64,000 nucleotides of DNA. It comes from Gigaspora rosea. Its lineage: Eukaryota; Glomeromycota; Glomeromycetes; Diversisporales; Gigasporaceae. Where the stretch lies: assembly GCA_003550325.1 (NCBI GenBank), contig QKWP01000215.1, positions 205,416-269,415 on the forward strand. The letters are read 5' to 3'. The position numbers and the translations under genes were made by a program. This document shows, one piece after another, positions 12,440 to 24,200 of this stretch. Below the pieces are notes generated by a model that was not told the origin of the DNA, ran no database searches, and saw nothing but the letters and a program-made list of their open reading frames with translations. The first letter of the stretch is position 1. Each line of letters starts with the position of its first letter.

Positions 12440-13370
12440 TTATTTTTATTTGAATTATTGCAGCTAATGCCAAATTGAGGTCACTATAAACCTAAGTATG
12501 ATTATATGAATTCCTATTTGGTAGAATAAATAATTTTTATTTATTCATTTTTAGAAAGTTATGATTTTAATTGCTCTGTGTGTTGATTGATAATTATAAG
12601 TATAATACAATTATAGAAAATGTAATAATCCTAACACACTATAACGTTTGTCATGTGTGTAAATGAGATTGTAGTATAAATAATAAGATACTGCACAGTA
12701 CTATCACACATACAATTAAAATTAAAATATGGGCAACATCATCACACTAAAACTAGAGTAATAATATGTTTATTTTAAACAATTTAATCACCATATAAGC
12801 AATTGAGTTGGTTGCATTCAAATTATTGTAAAAATCTTCTTTTAAAACTTATTCGACATTTCACTAATACATGGAATGTGTTAATATCTAGTTAGTTTAT
12901 ATTGGAATTATTGCATTTCTATCATGAATTACATTAAATTTTAGTTTGCCTCAAAATAATGACTTATATGCAATTAAGGTCAAGCGAGTTTTCAATATAA
13001 TTATTATGATTTCTACTAGAAAGATTTTTACAGAACTTGCTCAATATTCTGATAACCATAATTTATTAAAGTTGAGTTAGTTTGTATTGGAAATTATAAT
13101 TTTATGTGATTAAGGTTGAGTTAGTTGTATTAAAATTATGACTGTACCTATTATTTACAATCACAAAATTCAATTAAAATTGGGCTAGGTGGCATTGTAA
13201 TTACAATAATTTTTAAGTATTTAATACTGAGTTAGTTTGCATTGAACTTATTGTGGTTACTATAAAAAATCCATAGAATTTACTTACTATTCTATAATTT
13301 TAGTATTAGTTTGTATTAGAATTAGCATGAGCTACTAAAAAAAGTCTGTTACAAATTGCCATTTCAATAA
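12440..13370. repeat. Degenerate tandem repeat, unit roughly 90-110 bp
   Basis: At least seven variants of TTGAGTTAGTTTGCATTG followed by AATTATTGTG recur at irregular spacing (about 12800, 12890, 12975, 13070, 13115, 13185, 13230 and 13310). Divergence is high. I find no splice-signal pairing like that at 38-43 kb and no coding frame. Confidence 0.5.
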
Positions 13371-14372
13371 TGCTTAGTTGGGGCTTGATTTTATTTTTGG
13401 GGAATGTTGATTTTTAAAATAAGTACTACAAAGCAAAAATCTGGAATTATTTCAAAAAATGAAATTTAGATTTCACTTCGCAGCATTTAGATAATGAATG
13501 TCAACTGAATTACAATACTATATTATTAGGTATATGTCTGTGAATGTTATAGTTATCTGTTATAATGTAATTCTGGTAGTTTATTCACAATGTCAATTTC
13601 ATAGATCGATTAAAAATATAAAACAATAAAAAAACATTACAGTATAAACATAAATGTCACAACAATCATATAGATGATCACGAAAATATTGTAATAATTA
13701 TTCAATCACAGTTTTTAACAGTTCGAATATATGACAAGCACTATTACTATATAGTAATTCATAGATGACCATTGAAAAAAAAACCAAGAGACGGTCTACC
13801 AACACAACATCCATATTATTTATCTATCCCTTATTGGCACAGCATAAGTTGACATGATTAATTATTCGTATCCTTATTTTAGTTATAGTTCTTAAACTAA
13901 ATTGATTAGATTGAAAATAAAACGTCAATTGCTGTGCTGATAAGAAAGATAAATTATGTGGTGCTGTGTCAGTAGACCTCAAATTCAAATAGACAAACTC
14001 TGAATCAGAAGGCATGAATATAATATTTTCTCATGATTACTATTTTACACAGTCATATGTATATATGTATATATCTACATAGCAATTTATTAGCAATTAA
14101 ATCAAAATAATGTAACGGTAGTTATGTATATAATTTGTAAAATCATTATTCCTACCAAAAAAGGATTTTTCAAAAATCAGCATATGAAGTGAACATTGAA
14201 AAAGTTCATCTCTCTTATATTTCATGTGATCTTACTGGTATTATAAATTATTTTTAATAATCGAATCAAAAGTTGGCAAAAATTTAAAACCAGATTTTAC
14301 TTTAAATGGCAAGCCCATTAATTGTATAATAAAGTCATTATAAATGACATCAGAATATCACTCCATCAAAGT
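13371..14372. other. No recognisable feature
   Basis: AT-rich sequence. The short minus-strand open stretch at 13824-14015 has no motif. Nothing supported. Confidence 0.35.
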
Positions 14373-14423
14373 AAATGATTGGCTTACATGTGCCGCGCAG
14401 CAGTACATGTAAGCTAATCATTT
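14373..14423. repeat. Hairpin with 19-bp arms
   Basis: AAATGATTGGCTTACATGT and ACATGTAAGCTAATCATTT are inverted copies with one mismatch, separated by a 13-base GC-rich loop (GCCGCGCAGCAGT). It stands out in AT-rich surroundings. Role unknown; it could be the remnant of a small foldback element. Confidence 0.6.
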
Positions 14424-14786
14424 AAGTTTTAAGTATAAAATTGTTGTATTTGGTTATAATGGGAGTTAATACATGACCTACTTGCTACATAAATCGCATT
14501 CTTGATATATAAATATATAAACCATTCTAATCAAGATAATCCTAACTAAATTTACTCCGCTTTAACCTCTCTCTAAAATTAGAAATTTATGTTACATAAA
14601 ATAGATAGTGATTATGAAAAAAAAATGTGCTTTGTATCAACACCAAACAGCTTTAAGATTTTGCCTTCAATTTAGATACCTGTAAAACCATACACTAACG
14701 TTCCTAGTATGTGACAACCACAAAATACACTAAAGCGCATCATAGATTATTAAAATTACAACTATTGTTATTATTTTGAAATATAC

Positions 14787-15466
14787 TGTTACAGTAGGGA
14801 GGCCTTCTTTAACTCCTTACTATAACAATAACACGGCTACAGGGATCCTTTATCGGTTTATAGCGGTGTCCAAGAGGTAGGTATAATTCCTTAGTCTGTA
14901 AGAAATTATACTCTTCTCTAAGGGCAGTTCAGTATAAAACACAGAAGATAATAGGCAGTTTATTAATTTAACAAGAGGGCTTCCAAGGTGTTTGTTCCTT
15001 AGTAATTCCAAGAGTTTATTAATAATAAGAGAGGAGGATAATAATATAAAGGTAAAGATAAAATACAATGTCTGGATCTATCTAGTCTACCTTGACTAAG
15101 GGAAATTCCATGCCTTTAAATACATTTTAGAATAAGCGCTATAAGCGTTAATTTACAAGAGCAACATAAGCGAATAAGCATTATAAACGGTATAAGCGGT
15201 ATAAGCGTTATAAGCGATATAATCATTACAAGCAGTATAAGCGGTATAAGCGGTATAAGCGTTATAAGCGATATAAGCGATATAAGCGTTATAAGCGATA
15301 TAAGCGTTATAAGCGATATAATCGTTATAAGCGATATAATCGTTATAAGCGTTATAAGCGTTATAAGTGATATAAACTATTCTAAATGTCTACTTTTTAA
15401 GATTATAAAATACACAATAAAATAATAATAAAATACAATAAAATAATGACTATTCATTCTATAACA
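14787..15466. mobile_element. Probable solo LTR, 680 bp
   Basis: It starts TGTTACAG and ends CTATAACA, giving the TG...CA inverted termini of an LTR. The flanks are both ATAC, a 4-bp target duplication. No internal retroelement sequence is adjacent, which fits a solo LTR left by recombination. It includes a 9-bp tandem repeat. The open stretch at 14850-15068 is not supported as a gene. Confidence 0.5.
15132..15374. repeat. 9-bp minisatellite, TATAAGCGN
   Basis: About 25 imperfect copies of TATAAGCGT, TATAAGCGA and TATAAGCGG. The unit repeats in blocks of two (GTTATAAGCGATATAAGC), suggesting unequal exchange. It lies in the probable LTR. Confidence 0.85.
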
Positions 15467-15499
15467 ATACCATAAACAGAAAAAAACAAGATAACAGTA

Positions 15500-15560
15500 A
15501 TACCTAGGGGTTAGTAAATTATGGTAGGGCCAACTCAAATGTTATACAAGTTTAATTGTA
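15500..15560. repeat. Dispersed repeat end, shared with 37760-37800
   Basis: AATACCTAGGGGTTAGTAAA followed by GGGCCAACT matches, inverted, the sequence near 37760-37800 (TTGACCCCCGTAATTTTACT then AACCCCTGGTAATACC). Probably the end of a dispersed element; the rest was not delimited. Confidence 0.5.
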
Positions 15561-15822
15561 ATGCAAAAATTGTTATTTTATATGAAAATCATATAAAATT
15601 CATATGTATTGTGTTCGACTAGCCAAAGTCTTGATTATTAATTTTTTTAAAAATAACATGTTTACTAAGATCTCTTTTTTTTTGAAATTCGAAATAGACA
15701 AAGGTAAGTAATTAATTATAAAAAAATTTTATAGCTGTTGTTTTATTGTTAAAAAAACTAAATCATATATTTACGCTCAATTATTGTAAGATGATAGAAA
15801 TGAAGGTAAAAAATTATGTATA

Positions 15823-16760
15823 AGGTAATGGCACCTATTCTTAGAAACTTTTTTTTGTTACATCTAAAACTTTTTTAAATGATAATATATTTTTATAAAA
15901 TTTTAAATATAAAATTTATAATCTATCTGTTATTTAATAATATATAAATTGTATTATATTCATATATAAAAAAATTTTTTTATAATAAGCTTAAAACTTT
16001 GTAAAATTTGGTTAAAATTTGTCCACTGGCTCCTATTGTTAGAAATCTAATATAATTATTCTAAAAAAATTTAGAAATTTAAATTTTTTTTTATATTATT
16101 ATTTTTTATGGTTTGTTTTTTTTTTCTATTCTTTTTTTGCTCTTATTTTTTAAGTTTTTGTTGTTTAATATTTACTTTATCTTGTATTTTATATAAGCTA
16201 ATTTACAAATTTGATGATAGGTTTTGATCCACTGATCCGTTTTGGATGATTTTGCTACCAAAATGTTCGTCTCAATGAGACGAACCTAACAAGCCCAAAT
16301 CGTTAAAATCTGATCACAGGATCTCAAGATCGTAACGGTTTTGTACTATTTTATTAGTAATTTTAAATTACTATGTATTTACTAATAAAATAGTACAAAA
16401 TCGTGACGATCTTGGGATCCTGTGATCGGATTTTAACGATTTTGTGCTTGTTAGAATCGTCTCATTGAGACGAACATTTTGGTAGCAAAATCATCCAAAA
16501 CGGATCAGTAGATCAAAACTTATTATCAAATTTGTAAATCAGCCTATTTGTCTTTTGTAATTGCTTCAAAAGTTTCTAGAGTGGTAAATATGGTCTATGG
16601 ATATACAGATAGTTAATTTTATGCAATATGATATATTCTAACTTATATATTTGTATTTCACATGAATTGTTTGAAAAAATTTGTGTTTTATAGTGTATTG
16701 TGCCAAAAAATAAAAGATTTCTAACAATAAGGTCATTTCTAACAATAGGTCCCATTACCT
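15823..16760. mobile_element. TA-flanked DNA element, 938 bp
   Basis: The ends are AGGTAATGGCACCTATT and, reverse-complemented, AGGTAATGGGACCTATT, each bordered by TA. Related short motifs (CCTATTGTTAGAAAT, ATTTCTAACAATA) recur inside both ends. It contains a large foldback at 16193-16547 and no ORF. Confidence 0.75.
16193..16547. repeat. Long near-perfect foldback, arms about 165 bp
   Basis: The left arm runs from ATAAGCTAATTTAC through GTTCGTCTCAATGAGACGAA and GATCACAGGATCTCAAGATC. The right arm carries the inverted equivalents, ending GTAAATCAGCCTAT. The turn lies near 16370-16380. The arms differ at only a scattering of bases, so if transcribed it would form a long hairpin RNA. Confidence 0.85.
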
Positions 16761-17149
16761 TATGACTTGAAGCCTATAAGCATCTTAAAATAGCATATAC
16801 CTAATATGAACTGTTCCAAACTAAAAATTATGAATCTTTATCTTAATAGCTCAAATTCAAACCAGCTAGAGTTAAAATAGATGAACATAAAGTTTCATTT
16901 ATTACTAAAAATTTGCAAAAATTGGAACGTTTAGAAATAAATAATGTTTGTTATCATTATTGAAATAGAATAGGATTTAAAAATAGAATATCATAATTGA
17001 GATTTTAATTTTGATAAGAATTTATATATATTGGGTATAAGCTATTTGAGAAGCTTATTGGAATTATTTTGAATAAAATATCATTTCAATTCATTATTAT
17101 ATACAAACATGACAAAATATATTAAACTATTTATACTGTTATTTAGAGA

Positions 17150-20100
17150 AATAGAATTTTATCTGAAAAGGTAACAAATGAACTAACACCAAAATGTTCA
17201 AAAGAAGATTCTAAAGATGAAGCCTTGCAACAACTTTATCAGCTCCGTCCTGATCTTAATGGCCAAAGTATATGGTTTTTTCCTACTGCAGAGTGTCGTA
17301 TTCTATACGAAAAAACAGAAAGCATGCATATGTATATGATACAATTACCCAAAAATAATTTCTTCTTTTTCAGCATAGATAAAGGCACTTAGTGGTCAAT
17401 GTTTTTTTAAAGGCAAAAAATCAGCATTAGCTACTATATTTTTGGAACCCAATTGCAATGAATAAATATTGGACAAATAATAAAAGGCAAAATTAATCCC
17501 CTTATTTTAAAAATATTCAAATTGTTAAATTACTTTATATTAAAGATACTTTAACAACAATGATATATGATGATGTAGAGTTGATAGGTATAAATTTAAC
17601 AGAGGGAGAAGGATTTTTGTGTCTTGCTTTTTTTGAAATAAATCTGAAAAAAGAACTTTATATAAAAAAAACAATTCATAGATGTCAGGAACCTATTAAA
17701 TGCACTATTTTTGTTAATGGTTTAGAAGTAAATGACAATTTTTTGGAAGAAAATGGTATTAGACATAAAATCTCAACAATTAATGAAATTTATTTGATTG
17801 TGCGATTTTTTAAAACATCACATGTTTGTATAGGACAATGTACTAAAGGAAAGTATATTAGTAAGTTAATATATAAGTATATATATAAATCCTTTTACTA
17901 ACATTATTTTTACAATATATTTAGGATTTGAACAAGCTACTTACTTATGAGGTGACCACCTGTATTTGAATTTTATAGGCCCAAAAAATAATCATGAGAT
18001 AATTGCAAATTTAGAAAATAAAGGACTTGATAATGAAGTTTATCGCAGGATTGACCGCACTTTTCTTGTTTTAAATTGCAAAATATGTGCCAATTGTAAG
18101 ACATTGCATAACATATTATATCAAATTGAAAATCGATATAAAAATGGTATTCAATCCATTAAAACAACACATGCCTCTAGAGAACTTCTAACTGAAATTG
18201 TTCAAAAGGCTCGAAAAGTATCTATTTTTAGTTAATTTGCAATTCAATAAATTTTATTTATTATTAATAAATATTATTACTTTAGACAATCTGAACACAG
18301 AAGGAGTTAATTGAAAGTTTTCGTGACTGTTTAAAGCTAAAATTTGAAGCAGAAGAAGAACAAGTATCAGAACCATTAACTGGTATTGTTCACAACATTG
18401 TTGATGAAGTTTTAAACAAAAAAACATGAAAATATATCAAATCTTATTTTAAAAGAGCTAGTCCATGTGCAAAATAAAAAACCAAAAAGAGTACGCTATC
18501 ATCCTATCCCTTAGTTTGTACTACTTTGCAGGCAAATTTGCCTGTATAATTACTATAAATATATCTCTGATCTATTTTTTTTAATCATTTAAGATATTTA
18601 AATAAAATTTGGTATTATAATATTTAAGAACAAGGATTATATTTTTGAATTATTTAAAATTATATTATAAGACAAAAAGTTTATATTGAATATAAGCTAA
18701 AAATATTAAATATTAAAGAAATTTTTTAACCAAAAAAATATTTTACAATATCTTGGCGAATTCTTTAAATATTGGTTTTAAAAATATAGTTTCTAATACA
18801 ATATTGTAGTTTATATAACTATCATTATTTGACTTTATATGAATAATTTGTAAAAATTAAGACTTGTATTAGAAATAAAAATTTTTTTATAGACGGGAAC
18901 ATATAAAATTGAGAAAATCTAAAGAAAAAATTCTATAGTAATAGTTCCAAAACAAAACCTTTAAACTTTTATTACAATAAAGTTTATTAATAATTTTAAA
19001 AAAATTTTATAATTAAGTTGATAAAACAGAACCAATATTATTATTTTTACTTAGAAAGCCTATAGCTAAAATTAATATTTAAGGTTTTATTTAAAAAATT
19101 TAAAATTTTAAAATTTTCGCAGGCAAATATGCCTGTATAACAAATTAAGGGATATAAGTAAAATTAGAAATTATATTCTTCTAAAAAGAATCTTACTAAT
19201 TGTATCATTACAGGTTTATTCAATAGGCAATTTAATTTATAGTAGAAGTCCTGCTGCATACAAAATGATGAAGTCAGTTATTAGAATGCCATCAATATCA
19301 ACTCTTAAAAGCTATATTAATGAAACTGAACAACATACAGGTTGGCAAAATAAAGTAGTAAAATGAATGGTGGCTAGTATAGAGACAAATAATATTTGGG
19401 CTATGCATGTCTTGGTTTCTTTTCACATGATTCATTTAATATTCAAAAAGGTTAGTATAGTAAAAAAAAAATTATACCTATTATAAACTAAATTTTGTTA
19501 TTATTATTATTATAGGGCTTCTTTGGAGTCAACGTAATAATAAATATATTGGATACATTGACTTTGGTAATGAAAATTCTGAACTTGAAGCATTTGGTGA
19601 ACAAATGTCCTATGATATTCAAGCCTCGAGTGATCATATTAAGCATGATGATGATGATGATGAAAAGAACCATGAATGGACTTTAGCAACTCAAATTCAT
19701 CAAATTGTATGGCATTCAGTATCTCATTCTTTTAATTTTCTAATAGCCTATTTTGGTGTTGAAACTATAAATGTTCACACCCTTAATACAATTCTTTTTC
19801 ACTTGGCTGCTAAGCTTGAATGTGTTGCAATTCATACATGTGGTTCTGTATGTGATGTGCAGGTGAAAATCGAAGACATATTAAAAGCTTTGATTGGTTT
19901 GCATCAATTTGGAAAGTAAACAATAAAGTAGAAGTTCAATGAACAAATAAATAAAAAAAACACTATAGACCAGCTAGAATAATTTCTTTTAACCTAGCAC
20001 ATACTGAATTTTTAGTTCAGTTATCAGATACCTTACAAACTTATAGTTTTTCACATTCGGCTTTACGACCTCCAAAGCCAGAAAAAATGATTTGGAATGT

Positions 20101-21261
20101 TAATGATCGATGTGATTCGAAATACAAATAGTAATAATTGGTACCCCGGTAAAGTACTTACTGAAATTTTAGTAAATAATTATTTGGACATTGAAGTCAC
20201 AATTGAAACTGCTGGAAAAGTCAATTTGTATATATGGAAATCGCTACTTCATAATATTCGTTCTGCATATGATGAAAATGAACATTTGTTTCACATTTTG
20301 CTATTAATACCATAACTGGTAATAAATAGTTCTTCCTAAATTATTAACACATGTCTTTAAAAAGTTGAGAAATAACATCTCTAAAAGTCATACTAGTAAT
20401 AATGAAAATGAAAATATAAGAGAAATAATGTTTGATGGGTGAAAAATTAGTTGGCGACATTTTCAAGGAGTATATGATCATACAACCAAAATAAGGTAGC
20501 AAAAGCTACTAAATTAACTAAGTAACATATATGGCTTACCCCCTGGAGCAAAATGAAAGTGGATCTTTCAGAACATACACTATCGTTTGATGTTAAAAAG
20601 CAATGGAAAATATTCCTGAGTTAAATTATATCTCCTAGGGCACTTAGGTTCGTAATTTAATCCTCTTTTGATTTAAACTAAGATAGTTTTTTTTTAAAAA
20701 AAAATTAGTAAAAATCTGTATTCAAAATTAATATTATAAGTTAGAAATGATTATTTATTTGAAATATTATTATAATTATCAAAAATCTAATATTGTTGCA
20801 TAACACTAGTTATTTATTCACTATGCATGTATGTACCGAGATATTACACATAGTCGGATATGTATTTCTTCTTTTGAAGACCCACGCTTGAATACTTTAA
20901 AAGAAATAAAACAATGGTTTACTTAAGGTGATAAACAATAAAAAATTCAAGCCAATGATATTCCACACAATACCAGTTCAACTTGATTTTATTAATAAAT
21001 GGATTTCTTGAAATTGTAGAGCATGTACTTACTAATTGGCCAGGTGCTATAATTCAACCAAGAAGAATATTTCAGGATATGCTTGAGGGTTTATTTGGAA
21101 CAATTAGAGAAATGGGTAGTGACTCTTCTACACAAACAGTTCAATTCTACAGATATGCAATGAACAAATTAACAATTACAATGCAAATGATATCAGAAAT
21201 ACAAAGCTTAAATTATGGTTCTGCTGACAGTTCAGGTTGTATGCTTGCTGATTTAAAATGA
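17150..21261 (+). pseudogene. P-element/THAP9-like transposase pseudogene (N-terminal and central parts)
   Basis: A series of coding blocks in different frames. 17560-17901 and 17966-18235 hold two upstream blocks. Around 19235-19350 comes SPAAYKMMKSVIRMPSISTL then GWQNKVVK. 19520-19916 holds SELEAFGEQ, TLATQIHQIVWHS and LAAKLECVAIHTCGSVCD, followed by H-I-K-S-F-D-W-F-A-S-I-W in another frame. Around 20440-20560 is SWRHFQGVYDHTTK. 20983-21261 holds ILEGLFGTIRE-like text (seen as MLEGLFGTIREMGSDSSTQT). This order fits the RNase-H-fold transposase of P/THAP9 elements. Stops, frameshifts and a TA-flanked insertion at 18507 break it. The C-terminal part resumes after the LINE at 27249. No terminal repeats were identified. 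Confidence 0.7.
18507..19152. mobile_element. TA-flanked MITE, 646 bp
   Basis: The ends are TCCCTTAGTTTGT and, reverse-complemented, TCCCTTAATTTGT, bordered by TA. Just inside each end lies a small palindrome, GCAGGCAAATTTGCCTG or GCAGGCAAATATGCCTG. It interrupts the P-like transposase after K-P-K-R-V-R-Y-H-P. Confidence 0.75.
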
Positions 21262-21295
21262 AGATAATTTTTGCTTATACAAATTTGGTATTAAG

Positions 21296-24200
21296 TTTTT
21301 TTTTTTTTTTTTTAAATGTTAATGGTGAGACCTTGCTCTTATCTTTATTAGATTTAATGGAGAGTTTTTACAAGACTGGAAAAATTTTCATTGTTTAAAT
21401 CTATTGCTAAGACTAAGAACTCAGACATATATAAAAGTAAACTTAAATACTTATCTGCGGCCTAAACCAACCAGAGTGGCCAAGGCTCACCTAGATTGAG
21501 GAATAATGTAGAATGTCAGAAGGCTGGGTTGAATATTTGATCCATTTGGGAAGCCAGGTTTCTATTTTGCGTATAGAGATCTGGGTTATAGAATTATTAT
21601 TTTCTTGGTTACTAAATTGATTGTGAGAAGTAGGAGGGTTTATTGAGGCCAGTTCAGACGACTGTAAGGGAATTTGTTGGTTTTGGGCTCTGTCTATACA
21701 ATATGGTATCCAAATGTTTGTATAAATTAATTTGTTTATGTGAAGTAAAAGTTGTATAGAAAGTGTGTTGGCAGTTTTGTAGGATAAAGTGTACTCAGAT
21801 AGTATCTGGATTATGTCCAGAGGGATGAGTCCAGACAATGTAGAGAATATTGAGGGTCTGTTAGGGAAGTGATGTATTTGAAAACTATCAAGATTAAGAA
21901 TTTGAGTATGAAGCTCTTCTGTTGAGAGTTGAGAGATCTCAAGTTTGCTAGAACTTAGAATAGTAGATAGGGATTCTTTAATAATGTCTAGTAGAGGTTT
22001 AGCTGTTGGGCAGATAGTCCAATGTAGTGCATAGCTAGATCGTTGGCAGAGATGACAGATGTTTGGGTATAGTGAGTTTCTTTTGTGTAATGTATGTGGT
22101 ACAGGGAGTTCATCTAGAAGTATCTTAACCTTGAATGATTTAAGAGTTGAAGAATGAAAACTATTAAAAAAGTCTGAAATTTTTTGGTTATTATTAATAT
22201 ATAGCCATGTAGCTTTCCAGCAAATGTATTGTGTAATATTTGTCCATTGTTGAAAGCGATTTTGGGATGTCCATAGTGCAAGTATATGAGCATGACATAG
22301 TGTTTTGACACTATGTCGTATTGGTAGTTCAATAGGAAAATTGTCAGTAGAAAGAGTAAATTGGAAGTTGTATATGTTGTCTGGTTCAAAAAGCAGGTAT
22401 GGTGCAGTATCATGATGTCGTGCTAGATAATCAGCTTTATTGTTGAATTCATTATCTTGGTGTGCTGTAACTTTGTGAAGGGTAATAGTAAGTTTGTAAG
22501 ATTTAATGAGGTTTAGTAAGGTGTTCCAAATTGACCAATAAGGGGTATTTAAGAACTTTGGTATTTGGGAAATACTAGATAGATTTTCATATTTGGAAAT
22601 AACAGATTGTGAATCTGTATAAATATGAACAGAGCAATTTCTGGGAGCTGTGCAAATAGCAGATAAAACTGCTACTAGTTCAGCTTTGTAGGAGCATGGC
22701 CAATATTTAATTTGTGCCTGAAAGGTATGTGTAATAGTTTGATCAGCTAACTGGGCCCATCCAATTCCCATTGAGCACTGAGAGTTGCCCAGGTCACGGA
22801 CAGAGCCATCAGTATAAAAGGTTAGTTCAGTTGAACTACTATTGTTGTATGCTATTGTTTGAAGATTATCAAGTGCTATACTAGGTTGGAATATATTAAG
22901 AATTTGAGAAGAGATTGTGATATTTGGTGTAGGTGGAATATGTATAGGGTTTCTAATAGCTAGTGAATATATTAAATCTAAATAATTAGCATTTAAATTA
23001 ATAGATTTGTCAGATGGATTGATTCTGCCAAAAAATTTTGTAGCATGACTAGTGGGTACTAGTATAGTGCATTTGTTTGTAATGATATTAGAGTTAAGTG
23101 AGCAGTTTGTGCATGGATATGTTAGCATAGTTTGGATTGGATATAGCTGTGTGGCATGAATTTCAAAGGAGCACTGCCAGTGGGTTATAAGCGTATAGTC
23201 AGATGCTGTTGGTTTGCGGCGCGCTTTACCAATTATAATTTGGTTATTTAGAATAGTAATAAGCCATGGTTTAGCATTTTTGGATGAGGGGTGACCAGTT
23301 GTATAACTATAGTAATTGGATTGTGGTAGTTCCAAATATGAATATAAAGTACGTTCATATGAATGGCTTAAAATTTTATCTTCTAGTAAAGTAAACCATG
23401 AGGGTATTTTTCCTTTTGGAATTTTATTAAGTCTTGGTGAAATATGTTTCCAGTCGAGAAGGCTGGAGTTGTCAAAGGTTAGAAGTTGATCCAGAAAAAG
23501 TAAGTGGTGATGTCGGATTTGCTTTTTAAAAGTTGCATAGTTTGAGTGTGTTGATAAAAGAGATTCTAAGGAAATGGAACCTTCCTTAATTGTAAAAGGA
23601 ATATTAGAGTTTGAGTTGGAATTGATTGACCATCCCAGGTGTTTAAAAAGTTGAATAATTTTAAAGTTGGTAGAGAATCTATTAGGGCCATCTATAATAG
23701 GCTTTGGGTGTAAAAGTATACTAATAGGTGACCATAAATTATTTTGAAGTTGTTGGATACGTATATGAGTTGTTGTTCCAAGTAAATCACTATTATTTAG
23801 CCGTTTAGTGAAATTGGAGATATGGTGTTGAAGTTGGATGTCCCAAATATTTTTAATATTGTATATCTGTGGGTGAAGAAGGGTGCTAGTAGGTATGGTT
23901 TTGCATAGTTTAGCCTTATGTTTGACCAAACCAATATGTTGAGAGAGAATTCCATCGCATACTGATCTACTAAGTATAATATTCTGTAGCCGATATTCGA
24001 TAGTAGGAATGATTACAGTGTTAATAATATAACGAGCCTGGGTGTCAGTAATTTGTTTTCTTTTTGCAATATTAATGAGCTGAGCAGATTCTGTTTTTAT
24101 TAGCTGTGTTTGTTGGGTTTGTTTGTTGTCAAGTGTAAACCAGCATCCAAGAAACTTGAAAGGCTGATGTTTTGGTTGAAGTGGTAAGGGTTGGTTATTG

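Noticed and set aside
12440..13370. Possible third microexon array
   Set aside because: Unit-like spacing is present, but I found no recurring AG followed three bases later by GTRAGT on either strand.
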